DNA of 60,458 nucleotides from Bacteroidales bacterium (GTDB taxonomy: Bacteria > Bacteroidota > Bacteroidia > Bacteroidales > Muribaculaceae), in assembly GCA_900770215.1 (NCBI GenBank), contig CAAGJW010000075.1, forward strand, positions 1-60,458, in the 5' to 3' direction. The notes below the pieces were generated by a model. That model was not told where the DNA came from. It saw only the letters and a program-made list of their open reading frames with translations, and made no database searches. Both the position numbers and the translations under genes were made by a program. Positions 41,126-50,267 of the stretch are shown piece after piece; positions within the stretch are counted from its first letter, which is position 1; every line of letters starts with the position of its first letter.

Positions 41126-42517
41126 TTATTTTCTCTTCTTGCTGCCCACGAGGTATTGCTCCTCCTTGTAGGTGAGGCCCATAAACAGGATGGCCAGCAA
41201 GCAGGCGATGATGAGCAGCACAAAGGTCCAGCTCCAGCCGGCATTCTCGGCCACATAGCCTATCACCACATTGGCCAGCAGGGCGGTGCCCAGCACATAG
41301 CCCATGAAGCCCGTGAGGCCGGCTGCTGTGCCGGCAGCGTTCTTGGGAGCCAGGTCGAGTGCCTGCACGCCTATGAGCATCACAGGGCCGTAGATGAGGA
41401 AGCCTATGGCAATGAGGCAGCCTATCACCACGGGCAGGCTGTCGAGATTCTGCCAGTAGATGAAGATGGCCACAGCTACCAGGGCCATAAACAGGATGGT
41501 GGGCAGGGCGCGGCGGCCGTGGAACACGTGATCGCTGAGCCAACCGCAAAAGATGGTGCCTGGTATGGCGGCAAACTCATAGGCAAAGTAGGCCCAGCCG
41601 GCACTCTTGATGTCGATGCCGCGCTCGGTGAGGATGGTGGGTGCCCAGTCGAGGCAACCGTAGCGTATCATGTAGACAAACACGTTGGCCATGGCGATAA
41701 ACCACAGGAACTTGTTGGTGAGCACGGTCTTGAATATCTCCTTGCTCGAGATCGATTTCTCGTCGTTCTCGCTATAATTCTTGGCATAGTCGCCACTCCA
41801 CTTCTCGATCGATGGCAGGCCGCACGATTGTGGCGTGTCGCGTATCAGGCAATAGGCAATGATGGCAATCAATACGGCTACCGCAGCCGGGAAGGCGTAG
41901 GTGCCAATGAGGAAGTAGTACTGGCTGTTGGCGCCGTAGAACCACGAGCCAAACCAGGTGGCGCCGTAGGCGGCCATGGGGCCCACCAGCGCGCCGCCCA
42001 CGTTGTGGGCGCAGTTCCAGAAGCTCATCCACGTGCCGCGCTCCTTGATGCTGAACCAGTGTGTCATCACGCGTCCGCATGGAGGCCAGCCCATGCCGTT
42101 GAACCAGCCCACCAGGAAGTTGAGCACGCACATGAGGGCGATGGCCGCAGTCTTGTGCTCGGCTCCTATCCACTGGATGGGGGCGATCATGAAGAGCATC
42201 GACACAGCGGCGCACACAAGGCCCAGAGGCAGGAACTTGCGGGCATCGCTGCGGTCGCTGATGCTGGCCATGATAAACTTGGAGAAACCGTAGGCAATGG
42301 CATTCATCGAGAGCACGATGCTGAGCTCGCCCTTGTCGAAGCCGAAGGGGGCAAGTGCCGGTATGGCCATCGAGAAATTCTTGCGCACGATGTAGAAGCC
42401 GGCATAGCCGATGAAGATGCCCAGAAACACCTGCCAGCGCAGTTTCCTGTATCTGGCGTCGGCCTCGGGGCCGGTTTGCTCGGGCTTAAATGCCGGGGGA
42501 GTTAGAAAATTACTCAT
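41126..42517 (-). CDS. glpT: Glycerol-3-phosphate transporter GlpT
   Basis: 463 residues, 12 membrane segments, GlpT length. YAGFYIVRKNFSMAIPAL in the first helix, FNGMGWPPCGRVMTHWFS as the OPA signature with the substrate-binding arginine region, and FWNCAHNVGGALVGP in helix 5 are close to E. coli GlpT. Exchanges glycerol 3-phosphate for inorganic phosphate across the inner membrane. It follows glpC by 146 bp; that gap has an 8-G run (about 42568-42575) but no -7 box, so it is probably read from the glpA promoter. Confidence 0.92.
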   Translation of the reverse strand: MSNFLTPPAFKPEQTGPEADARYRKLRWQVFLGIFIGYAGFYIVRKNFSMAIPALAPFGFDKGELSIVLSMNAIAYGFSKFIMASISDRSDARKFLPLGLVCAAVSMLFMIAPIQWIGAEHKTAAIALMCVLNFLVGWFNGMGWPPCGRVMTHWFSIKERGTWMSFWNCAHNVGGALVGPMAAYGATWFGSWFYGANSQYYFLIGTYAFPAAVAVLIAIIAYCLIRDTPQSCGLPSIEKWSGDYAKNYSENDEKSISSKEIFKTVLTNKFLWFIAMANVFVYMIRYGCLDWAPTILTERGIDIKSAGWAYFAYEFAAIPGTIFCGWLSDHVFHGRRALPTILFMALVAVAIFIYWQNLDSLPVVIGCLIAIGFLIYGPVMLIGVQALDLAPKNAAGTAAGLTGFMGYVLGTALLANVVIGYVAENAGWSWTFVLLIIACLLAILFMGLTYKEEQYLVGSKKRK

Positions 42518-42663
42518 AGTGTGTTATGTGTTATGTATTTTTTTTGTTAATAATAGTCAGCTTCAGAGGGGGGGGTGGCCGGCTGTGTGCAGCCCTGTAA
42601 AAGAAGATGCTCACCTGCGGCTGTCCACTTTGAGGGGCGGCGGGGTGAGCTCTTGCTTTTCAC

Positions 42664-43917
42664 TTAGCTGTTGAGCGCGATGGTTTTTTCCACATCGAGG
42701 GCGTCGGCCAGGATGCTGATGGGATTTTCGACGGGCACGCCGGTCGACATCTCGATTTGCCACTTGCAGGTCTCGCAGTCGGTCGACACGCAGTCGACAT
42801 GGGCGTTCTTGATTTGCTCAAAGAGCGGAGCGCCTATCTGCTGCGACGTCTCGTAGTTCTCCTTCTTGAATCCATAGGTGCCGGCAATGCCGCAGCACAT
42901 GCTCTCGAGCATGACAAAGTCGATGCCGGGCACCATCTTCAGCAGCTCGGTGCTGTATACGGTCCAGCCCATGCGCTCCATGTGGCAAGCGCTGTGGTAG
43001 GCGATGCGCCGCTTGTAGTCGGGCTTGAAGGCCAGCTTCACCTTGCCTTGGTCCACAAGTTGGAAGAGGAAGCGGGTCGCCAGCATCACGTGGTCACGCA
43101 CGCTGCTGTTGTCGATGCCCAGCAGGTGGTCGTATTCATCCCTGAGGGTGAACGTGCAGGTGCTGCTGGTGGTCAACACGGGGCGACCCTCGTCCTGAAC
43201 CGATTTTTTAATAGAGTTGATGTTTATGTTGGCATGCTTGCGGGCCTGGTCGTAGAGGCCGTTGGCAATCTTGGCCACGCCGCAGCAGCGCTCTTTCTCG
43301 AGCAGGTGCACGCCGTAGCCCACTGCATTCATGATTTTCACAAAGTCTTGCCCCAGCTTGGGGAAGTTGTAGTTCACATAGCAGCCGTGGAAGTAGCTCA
43401 CGTGCTTGCTGTACTGGTCCTGACTGGCCTGCGCCTTGCGCCTGAACCACGTGTCGAAGCGCTGGCTGGTGTAGGCCGGGAAGGTGCGGTGCTTGTCGAC
43501 GCCTATGGTGCCGTGCATCAGGCTCTTGGTCAAGCTCCATGCCAGGGTGGTGTTGACGATGGGGGCAAAGCGGTTGGCCATGGTGCCCACAAAGTCGGTG
43601 CTGGCCAGGATGCGGTCGCGCAGGCCTGGCTTGTGCTGGCTGTATTGCATGCGGGCTGCCTGGATGATGTCGCCCACATTCACGTTGCTGGGGCAGGCCA
43701 CCTCGCAGCGCTTGCAGTTGAGGCACTTCTTGAGGCTCTCGTCGAAGAACACGGGGCTCTTCAGGCGGTAGCGCTCGCCGTCGGGGCCGGCTTGCTTGGG
43801 ACCGGGATAGGCGGGGTTGACCGCTGCCACGGGGCAATATACTGTGCATATCGAGCATTTCAGGCATTGCTCGAAGTTGAATACGCTCTTGCTTTCAATT
43901 TGGGTTTTGTTTGCCAT
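42664..43917 (-). CDS. glpC: Anaerobic glycerol-3-phosphate dehydrogenase subunit C
   Basis: 417 residues. Two ferredoxin-like [4Fe-4S] motifs: C18, C21, C24, C28 and C65, C68, C71, C75. Later come two CCG-type segments (RCCGVAKI and MCCGIAGT with preceding cysteines) that bind further clusters or quinone. GlpC ties the GlpAB dehydrogenase to the membrane and passes electrons to menaquinone. It follows glpB by 14 bp. Confidence 0.95.
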   Translation of the reverse strand: MANKTQIESKSVFNFEQCLKCSICTVYCPVAAVNPAYPGPKQAGPDGERYRLKSPVFFDESLKKCLNCKRCEVACPSNVNVGDIIQAARMQYSQHKPGLRDRILASTDFVGTMANRFAPIVNTTLAWSLTKSLMHGTIGVDKHRTFPAYTSQRFDTWFRRKAQASQDQYSKHVSYFHGCYVNYNFPKLGQDFVKIMNAVGYGVHLLEKERCCGVAKIANGLYDQARKHANININSIKKSVQDEGRPVLTTSSTCTFTLRDEYDHLLGIDNSSVRDHVMLATRFLFQLVDQGKVKLAFKPDYKRRIAYHSACHMERMGWTVYSTELLKMVPGIDFVMLESMCCGIAGTYGFKKENYETSQQIGAPLFEQIKNAHVDCVSTDCETCKWQIEMSTGVPVENPISILADALDVEKTIALNS

Positions 43918-43931
43918 GACACAATTCCTCT

Positions 43932-45173
43932 CTATTTCTGTAAGATGTTTTTGGCTGCCTGCAGGGCGGTGAGCATGTCGATGCCGGCGCCGTCGGCCAT
44001 CTTCACGCGGTTGTTGCCGCTCAACACGGCACCTGCAGCATAGCAGTTGTTGATTACTTTGCCGGCTTTCTTCACGTGCAGCTTGGCATCGGTTGCCACG
44101 CCGAAGTGCATGTAGGGCTGGTCGTTGAACACGCCGTAGCGGCTCCAGTCCTTGTGCTCGCCGCTGTAGTCGACGTCGAGATCCAGCACGGGCTCATACA
44201 CGCGCTCGTAGTTGGCTGCCAGGCCGTGCGAGAGGAAGCTGCCGGTGGCCAGCACATAGTTGTTGGCCTTGAGCTCGGTGTCTTCGAGCTTGGCAGTGTT
44301 GATGCTCACGAGCTTGTCGCCAGCTATCTTGCCGCCAGTGGCCTGGTCGCCGATGAGGAAGGTGCCACCCAGTTGTGCAAATCGCTTGTTGAGCAGCATC
44401 TGGGTGCGCACGCCGGGCACCGACGGGGGCAGGGTGGCCACATAGTAGAGCGGCGTGTCGACCTGCTCCTTGAGTGCAGTGGCCTCGCCGCCGTCGCGCA
44501 TGCCCGCTACTGCCGGCACGAGCACGGCCTCGTAGCCCGCGGCCAGCTCATTGAGCTGACGGGCCACCTCGGCCACCACGGCCGGGTGGGTGAGCACCTT
44601 CGATATGTTGGTGGCACGCATCTCGCTGGGCGACTTGCGCGCATGAGTGAGCTCGGGGGTGGTGAAGGCTTTCAAGTCGACCTCCACGCCCAGCCGCCTA
44701 AGACCGGCCACCACAAACTTGGTGGGAAAGTCGAGGTAGCCCATGATATTGGCCACGAGCACCTTTTTCCATGGTGCAGTTGTGGGCGTGTCGAGCGTCA
44801 CATAGTCGGCGATGGTGAGCCACGTGGGCTTGAGTGCGCCCATGGGGGTGAGACGGTAGTGGTTGGCCTGGGCGTCGCCCTTGGTCTTGATACCGCACTC
44901 GGCAAGCAGTTGCTGTGCCTCTTGTGCCGTGGCGGCAATGTCGCTCACCTTGCTGTAGGGGTGGGTCGCATCGAGTTGCGCGATGGCCTCGAGGGGGCTG
45001 GTCACGGCCTGGCCCTGGGCATCGTAGCCCAGCAGGTCGAAACTGCCCGAGGCAAAGTGCAGTGCGCTTTGCCCGTCGCTCACCAGGGCCACCTTCTGCC
45101 CGGCTTTGAGCAGTGCCAGGGCGGCGGTGAGGCCTGCAAGGCCTCCTCCTATAATAATAGTGTCAAATTTCAT
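43932..45173 (-). CDS. glpB: Anaerobic glycerol-3-phosphate dehydrogenase subunit B
   Basis: 413 residues from ATG 45173, overlapping the glpA stop by 11 bp. The N-terminus KFDTIIIGGGLAGLTAA is a dinucleotide-binding Rossmann turn; the rest follows GlpB (FMN-binding subunit), with SGSFDLLGYD, LPPSVPGVRTQ, YVLATGSFLSHGL and a final NNCYAAGAVLSGNNRVKMADGAGID. The longer open frame would start nine codons upstream inside glpA. Confidence 0.93.
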   Translation of the reverse strand: MKFDTIIIGGGLAGLTAALALLKAGQKVALVSDGQSALHFASGSFDLLGYDAQGQAVTSPLEAIAQLDATHPYSKVSDIAATAQEAQQLLAECGIKTKGDAQANHYRLTPMGALKPTWLTIADYVTLDTPTTAPWKKVLVANIMGYLDFPTKFVVAGLRRLGVEVDLKAFTTPELTHARKSPSEMRATNISKVLTHPAVVAEVARQLNELAAGYEAVLVPAVAGMRDGGEATALKEQVDTPLYYVATLPPSVPGVRTQMLLNKRFAQLGGTFLIGDQATGGKIAGDKLVSINTAKLEDTELKANNYVLATGSFLSHGLAANYERVYEPVLDLDVDYSGEHKDWSRYGVFNDQPYMHFGVATDAKLHVKKAGKVINNCYAAGAVLSGNNRVKMADGAGIDMLTALQAAKNILQK

Positions 45174-46794
45174 TTTGATTGCCTCCTTCCTTGCTGGCAT
45201 ACTGGTTAAGTCCTAATAAGTCTTCATATATGGTGGCTGTGAGCTGGGCTTCACTCAAGGTGTCGCCCCAGGCTACAGGCTTCATGCCTTTCCAGCGCTC
45301 GTCGACAAAGCGTGCCAGGTCGGCGGCTTCCTTGCTGGCGCTCTCGCTCTTGCACAGCAGGTTGGCGGCGCGGCACGAGCACAGCTCGCCCTGGCAGGTG
45401 CCCATGCCCACGCGCGTGCGGCGGCGCAGGTTGAGCAGGTTGTGCACGTGCAGGTTGTCGACGGCATATTTCACCTCGCCCACGCTCACTTCCTCGCACT
45501 CGCACACCAGTGCGTCGTCGACCAGGTCGGCCTCGTCGATTTCCTTGGTGTAGGTGCCGTGGCGGCCGTCGGCAGCCTTCTGCGCAAAGCTGTAGGTGCG
45601 CAGGGTGGCCTCATCTTTCTTCTCCTCAGAGCCGGGCAGCGGGGTGGTGGCGGTGGTGCAGGGCTTGTCGACGTGCAGCTTCTTGCAGGCCAGGTTGGTG
45701 GCCACCTCGGCCATCATGCGGTAGGTCATCATCTTGCCGCCGGTGATGGTGATGAAGCCAGCCAGGCCGTCGCGCGTCTCGTGGTCGAGACACACGATGC
45801 CGCGGCTGATGCTGCGGCCCGAGGGATCGTTGTCGCTGGCCACCAGCGGGCGCACGCCGGCATAGGCGCGCAGGATGCGGGTCGAGGCCAGCGCGGGCGC
45901 AAGCTTCTCGCCCTCGGTGATGAGCACTTGCACTTCCTCGTCGGTCACGCGCATGTGGTCACACTCCTCGATGGGCACGCGGTCGCTGGTGGTGCCTATC
46001 ACACACACGGTGTCGTCGGGCACCAGGATGTCGGCGTTGGCCGGCTTGCGGCAGCGGTTGATGACCATGTTGTTGACGCGGTGCCCGAAAATGAGCAGCG
46101 CGCCCTTGGCCGGAAACATGTTGACGGTCACGCCTGCCATCTGTGCAATGAGCGTGCCCCATATTCCGGCAGCATTGATGACCAGGCTGCTGTGCACCTC
46201 GAGCTGCTGGCCCGTGTGGTTGTCGCGCAGCTTCACGCCCTCGACGCGGCCCTGGTTGATGATGAGGCTGGTCACCTCATGGTAGTTGAGCAGTGTGGCA
46301 CCGTGCAGGCGGGCGTCGACCACGTTGGCAATGGTGAGGCGGAACGGGTCGATCGAGGCGTCGGGCACACGCACCGCTCCTGTGAGAGTGGGGTTGACTG
46401 CCGGCTCGAGCAGGCGGGCCTGGGCCGGGTCGATGATATCGGCCCTGATGCCGGCTTTGTGACAGGCCGCTACAAATGTGGCCTGGTAGTTGAGATCGTC
46501 TTCGGGAAGGGTTATAAACAAGCCGTCGGTTTCGTCAACGCAGTGGCGTGCAATCTTGCGCAGCGTCATGTTCTCCTTGATGCACTCTGCGGCCGACTCG
46601 CTGTCGGTCACGGCATACCGTGCTCCGCTGTGCAGCAGGCCGTGGTTGCGCCCGGTGGCGCCGTTGGTGAAGTCGTAGCGCTCCACCAGCAGCACGCTCA
46701 ACCCGCGCATGGCGCAGTCGCGCGCAGTGCCCGCTCCAGTGATGCCGCCCCCGATGATAATGACGTCATAATGGTTTTTAAGTTCGTTGTTCAT
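45163..46794 (-). CDS. glpA: Anaerobic glycerol-3-phosphate dehydrogenase subunit A
   Basis: 543 residues. Oxidises glycerol 3-phosphate to dihydroxyacetone phosphate. The FAD site is DVIIIGGGITGAGTARD; GATGRNHGLLHSGARY is the typical following segment. At the C-terminus CECE (about residue 443) and GMGTCQGELC form the BFD-like [2Fe-2S] site that defines GlpA rather than aerobic GlpD. It heads the island; promoter at 46926-46957, leader about 125 nt. Confidence 0.95.
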   Translation of the reverse strand: MNNELKNHYDVIIIGGGITGAGTARDCAMRGLSVLLVERYDFTNGATGRNHGLLHSGARYAVTDSESAAECIKENMTLRKIARHCVDETDGLFITLPEDDLNYQATFVAACHKAGIRADIIDPAQARLLEPAVNPTLTGAVRVPDASIDPFRLTIANVVDARLHGATLLNYHEVTSLIINQGRVEGVKLRDNHTGQQLEVHSSLVINAAGIWGTLIAQMAGVTVNMFPAKGALLIFGHRVNNMVINRCRKPANADILVPDDTVCVIGTTSDRVPIEECDHMRVTDEEVQVLITEGEKLAPALASTRILRAYAGVRPLVASDNDPSGRSISRGIVCLDHETRDGLAGFITITGGKMMTYRMMAEVATNLACKKLHVDKPCTTATTPLPGSEEKKDEATLRTYSFAQKAADGRHGTYTKEIDEADLVDDALVCECEEVSVGEVKYAVDNLHVHNLLNLRRRTRVGMGTCQGELCSCRAANLLCKSESASKEAADLARFVDERWKGMKPVAWGDTLSEAQLTATIYEDLLGLNQYASKEGGNQNEI

Positions 46795-46861
46795 TACTGT
46801 AAGTTTTGTGGCGAGAGATATAATTAGTTCCTTTTATTTTAGTCTATCAACAAGCGGCAGG

Positions 46862-46904
46862 CGTTTTGAAACAAAAAATGACGTTTTGATTTTTGCTTTG
46901 AAAC
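46862..46904. promoter_or_regulatory. Candidate GlpR operator repeats upstream of glpA
   Basis: CGTTTTGA occurs at 46862-46869 and 46882-46889, exactly 20 bp apart. TTTGAAAC occurs at 46865-46872 and 46897-46904. They lie between the glpA start and its promoter and face a DeoR/GlpR-type regulator gene, so they are plausible binding sites. Confidence 0.5.
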
Positions 46905-46925
46905 GTACACGCTTTTTGTTCGCAA

Positions 46926-46957
46926 CAAATTTAGCTACATTTTTAAAAATCACCAAG
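46926..46957 (-). promoter_or_regulatory. Promoter of the glpA island
   Basis: On the minus strand CTTG (complement of 46954-46957), 20 bp, TAAATTTG (complement of 46926-46933). Confidence 0.65.
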
Positions 46958-47007
46958 TTTTTTACGAAATAATTGTTTTCGAAGATGTGAATTCATGCAA
47001 TTTTTTA

Positions 47008-47037
47008 TAACTTTGTAATATCTAAAGACTACCTTTG
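47008..47037 (+). promoter_or_regulatory. Two candidate -7 boxes of glpR
   Basis: TAACTTTG (47008-47015) and TACCTTTG (47030-47037) both match TAnnTTTG. The second lies 20 bp before the ATG at 47058. Confidence 0.5.
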
Positions 47038-47057
47038 CGTATAATTGCCATCGCATC

Positions 47058-47822
47058 ATGATCAAAGATAAACGTCATGCACTCATTATGAGCGCGCTTT
47101 TAAAGAAAGGAACTGTGCAGGTTACCGAGCTGGCCGAGGCGCTGGGTGTGTCGTCGGTTACGGTTCGCAAGGACTTGACCGAGCTGGAAAAGTCCAACAA
47201 GCTGTACCGCAGCCACGGTCGTGCGATATTGCTCAACCCGTTTGCCAACAATCGCTCGGTCAACGAGAAGGAGAAACTCGCCCCCGAGCAGAAAAACAAC
47301 ATCGGGCACGAGGCGGCCAAGCTCATAAGTGCCGACGACTCGATATGCATAGGCTCGGGCACCACCGTGCACGCCCTGGCACGCAACATTGTGCCGCTGC
47401 ACCGGCTCACTGTGGTGAGTGCCTCGCTGCAGGCCAGCGAGATCCTGGCACAGAACGAGAACATCGACATCATTCAGCTGGGCGGGCAGCTGCGCCACAG
47501 CAGCCTCTCGGTGGTGGGCAAGTACAGCGGCATGATACTGCGCGACTGCTCGTTTTCCAAGTTTTTCATCGGTGTCGACGGCATCGACTTCGACTTCGGC
47601 TTCTCGACCACCGACTTGCGTGAGGCCGAGCTCAACCGGCTCATGATGAAGGCGGCGCAGAAGACCATCGTGCTGGCCGACAGCTCCAAGTTTGGCCGCC
47701 GCGGCTTTGCCAAGATTGGCGACCTCGACGAGATCGACCTCATCATCACCGACGGCGACATCAATCCAAAAGATGTGAAGCGCATCCACGACCTGGGCAT
47801 CGACCTCATCATCGCCCAGTAG
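47058..47822 (+). CDS. glpR: DeoR/GlpR-family transcriptional regulator
   Basis: 254 residues. N-terminal DeoR helix-turn-helix (RHALIMSALLKKGTVQVTELAEALGVSSVTVRKDL, about 7-41; the last helix binds DNA). The C-terminal sugar-phosphate sensor domain has IGSGTTVHALA, VVSASLQA, QLGGQLR and VLADSSKFGRRG, standard for the family. Divergent from glpA, so repression of the island relieved by glycerol 3-phosphate is likely. The gene name is by context. Confidence 0.88.
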   Translation: MIKDKRHALIMSALLKKGTVQVTELAEALGVSSVTVRKDLTELEKSNKLYRSHGRAILLNPFANNRSVNEKEKLAPEQKNNIGHEAAKLISADDSICIGSGTTVHALARNIVPLHRLTVVSASLQASEILAQNENIDIIQLGGQLRHSSLSVVGKYSGMILRDCSFSKFFIGVDGIDFDFGFSTTDLREAELNRLMMKAAQKTIVLADSSKFGRRGFAKIGDLDEIDLIITDGDINPKDVKRIHDLGIDLIIAQ

Positions 47823-47856
47823 CACGCCACAGCGCAGGTGTGGCACCGGTACAACA

Positions 47857-47893
47857 AGAGGGCCTGGCAGCATGTGTGCTGTGCAGGCCCTCT
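47857..47893. terminator. Bidirectional hairpin between glpR and the phosphodiesterase
   Basis: GAGGGCCTG (47858-47866) pairs with CAGGCCCTC (47884-47892), with a second inner stem (CAGCA/TGCTG). It lies between convergent genes. Confidence 0.65.
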
Positions 47894-47934
47894 CTGCGTG
47901 TGTGTCGTGGGTGATTGCACCCGGGCCGATGCCG

Positions 47935-48720
47935 TTACTTCACGAGTTGCAGGCAGGTGACGGGCTCGTTGGTGGTGATGAAGTCGGCGCCCTGGTCGAT
48001 GCACCACTGCATGTCTTCGGGCTTGTTGACGGTCCACACGTTCACTTTCAGGCCCAGGTCGTGTGCCTTCTTGAACCACTCGGGGTGCTTTTTCATCACC
48101 TTGAGCTGGTAGTCGAGGCCGGCGGCACCTATCTTTTTCAGCGTCTTGGGGCTCAGCTCGCCGTCGAGGTAGTACACGGGCGAGCCTTGCGGCAGCCACT
48201 TGAGCATGTCGAGCATGGCGTTGAGCGAGAAGGTGATCCAGGTGGTGCGCTTCATGAGGCCGTACTTGTCGACGAGCTTGATGGCCTTTTTCACGGCTGC
48301 GTCTTCCTGCAGCTTGTCTTTGTGCTCCTTCACCTCGAGCACCACTTCCAGGCCGGGATGCTTGGTGAAGTTGGCCAGGTACTGGTCGAGGGTGGCGATA
48401 TACTCGCCGTCGGGCAGCTTGAGCTTTTTCACGTCGGCGGCCTTCGAGGTCTGGATGGTGACGCCGTTGAGCACACCGTCGTGGTTGACAAAGAGCTCGC
48501 CGTCGGTTGTCGACCAGATGTCAAATTCGGAGCCGTACACGCCGATGCGGGCGGCGCCGTTCTGCGAGTTGATTGAGTTTTGCGAGGCCACTGTGGCATC
48601 GTCGGGGCCTGTCACGCCCTCGGTCTTCCAGTAGCCGCGATGGGCTATGACCTTGGTTTGGGCGTAGGCTCCCACACTAAGCATTGTCATAAGCGCTAAG
48701 CATAAAATGATACGTTTCAT
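47935..48720 (-). CDS. Secreted glycerophosphodiester phosphodiesterase family protein
   Basis: 261 residues with a signal peptide ending GAYA. The GDPD core has VIAHRGYW (catalytic His27, Arg28), SEFDIWSTTDGELFVNHD (metal ligands and second histidine) and the final VWTVNKPEDM...ADFITTNEP. Such enzymes split glycerophosphodiesters into glycerol 3-phosphate and an alcohol. Its placement next to glpR and the G3P import genes gives a pathway from lipid-derived diesters to the cytoplasm. The N-terminal region around TEGVTGPDDATVASQNSI is longer than usual. Confidence 0.92.
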   Translation of the reverse strand: MKRIILCLALMTMLSVGAYAQTKVIAHRGYWKTEGVTGPDDATVASQNSINSQNGAARIGVYGSEFDIWSTTDGELFVNHDGVLNGVTIQTSKAADVKKLKLPDGEYIATLDQYLANFTKHPGLEVVLEVKEHKDKLQEDAAVKKAIKLVDKYGLMKRTTWITFSLNAMLDMLKWLPQGSPVYYLDGELSPKTLKKIGAAGLDYQLKVMKKHPEWFKKAHDLGLKVNVWTVNKPEDMQWCIDQGADFITTNEPVTCLQLVK

Positions 48721-48751
48721 CTTCAGTTGTTGTTGTTATATATATGTGTTA

Positions 48752-48783
48752 CAAAATTATGCTTTCTTCATGAAACTGGCAAA
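48752..48783 (-). promoter_or_regulatory. Promoter of the phosphodiesterase gene
   Basis: On the minus strand TTTG (complement of 48780-48783), exactly 20 bp, TAATTTTG (complement of 48752-48759). A 9-bp hairpin (AACTGGCAA 48774-48782 with TTGCCAGTT 48801-48809) overlaps the -33 box and could end the upstream susC operon. AAAGTTTAAACTTT (48814-48827) is a perfect palindrome nearby. Confidence 0.7.
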
Positions 48784-48889
48784 GCCACGCCAGGGCAGCC
48801 TTGCCAGTTTATGAAAGTTTAAACTTTTTGTCCCATGGCCACCGTCCTGCCTGCGAGTGGGCGGGAACGATGACCCCAAAGAAGTGACG

Positions 48890-50257
48890 TTAGTCGTTGG
48901 TGGCCAAGCCAGCGCGCACGGTGAAGTTGTCGATAAAGATGCGGTTCTTGCCCTGGCCTATGGTCTTGAGCGCAGTGCCGTAGGCGCCGCCTATCATCAC
49001 CACCTGGGTCTCGCTTGTGGCACCTGCGATGAGCACGCTGTAGCGGGTCACAGGCTTGTCCCATATCAGCAGCCCGTCGGGGTCGGTCGTGGGGTTGAAG
49101 TTGTTGTCGCTCGTGAGCGTGATGCAGGCACAGCCGGTGAGGGTGAGTGGTGTGGTGCGGTCGTCGTCGACGTAGGAGCAGCTCTGGTTCAGGTCAATGG
49201 TGCCGGCGCCCTTCACGCTCACAATCTTGCCTGGGCCGAGCAGGCCCACATAGAGCACCTTGTCGTCGAGAGCGCCCTTGGCCGAGGAGTAGCCCACAGC
49301 CTGGAAGCTCACGGTGATGTCCATCGTTCCGGTAATCTCGGCAATCTTAGGCGAGATGATGTCGCCGCCGCTGCCGGTCTTGCCCAGCTTGAAGAAGCCA
49401 GGACGCATGTAGCAGGTGGTGCTGCGGCTCACCCAGCCGTGGGCCAGCTCGTCGTCGGTCCACTTGTCGAAGCGGGCGCCCGACTCGCCGCTGGTGTCCC
49501 AGCCCAGTATCGAGAGGCCGGCGCGGTTGTCGACGCCGTTGATGCCCATCCACGCGAAGTTGTCGAAGAAGATGGTGCTCAATTGCGTCACGGGGATGTC
49601 GAGCGTGAGCGAGGTGTAGTTGCCGGTGCCCTGCAGGTGCAGGGTGTCGGTGCGGTCGGCGCCCGAGAGGTTCTCGCCGGCGGTGAGCAGGAGCACATTC
49701 TCGTCGGTGGTGCTGCGGGTCACGGTGAGCCAGCTGGTGTCCTTGCCCTTGAGCGTGTACTCATAGGGCACGTTGGTGATGACGGTGAACTGGTTCTCGC
49801 CACCCGTGCGGGCAATGGTGAACGAGGTGGCCGAGCCCTTGAGGTAGGGTTCAGCGCCCGTCTGGGTCACGGTGAAGGTCTTGCCCGAGTCCTTGCCGTC
49901 GAGATAGATCTTGAAAGTGAGCGTGCGGGTGTCGGGCTTGTTGTTGAGTGTGCGCGACAGGCGTATCAAGCCGTCGCCCTCGCCCTCGGCGGGAAACACG
50001 CGCAGCCAGCCGTTCTCGTCTTGTGCCACCAGTCTCCAGGGGCGGTTGCTGCGCACGACCAGGGTCTTGGCTTTGTTCCAGGTGGTGGTGTCGGCAGCTG
50101 TGTAGTCGAAGTTGTAGGTCTCGATGGCGTTGCTGCCGTCGTAGACGGTGAAGTAGGCCTCGCCCGAGTCGTTGTCGTCGCTACAAGCTGTGAATGATAG
50201 TGCTGCGGCAACGGTGAGGGCTGCAAGCAGCACGCTTTTGATATACTGTTTCATCAT
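48890..50257 (-). CDS. BACON-domain surface lipoprotein of the SusC/D operon
   Basis: 455 residues. Lipoprotein signal ending FTACS. Two BACON-like Ig domains follow (NRPWRLVAQDENGWLRVFPAEGEG and VPYEYTLKGKDTSWLTVTRS, each ending in a VTQT/VTQL strand). The last 230 residues form a jelly-roll-like domain (FDNFAWMGINGVDNRAG...WTDDELAHGW...YMRPGFFKLGKTGSGGDIISP) of the type seen in glycan-binding proteins of these operons. It starts 10 bp after susD, so it is probably an accessory surface glycan-binding protein. Confidence 0.8.
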   Translation of the reverse strand: MMKQYIKSVLLAALTVAAALSFTACSDDNDSGEAYFTVYDGSNAIETYNFDYTAADTTTWNKAKTLVVRSNRPWRLVAQDENGWLRVFPAEGEGDGLIRLSRTLNNKPDTRTLTFKIYLDGKDSGKTFTVTQTGAEPYLKGSATSFTIARTGGENQFTVITNVPYEYTLKGKDTSWLTVTRSTTDENVLLLTAGENLSGADRTDTLHLQGTGNYTSLTLDIPVTQLSTIFFDNFAWMGINGVDNRAGLSILGWDTSGESGARFDKWTDDELAHGWVSRSTTCYMRPGFFKLGKTGSGGDIISPKIAEITGTMDITVSFQAVGYSSAKGALDDKVLYVGLLGPGKIVSVKGAGTIDLNQSCSYVDDDRTTPLTLTGCACITLTSDNNFNPTTDPDGLLIWDKPVTRYSVLIAGATSETQVVMIGGAYGTALKTIGQGKNRIFIDNFTVRAGLATND

Positions 50258-50267
50258 TTTTCTTCAA

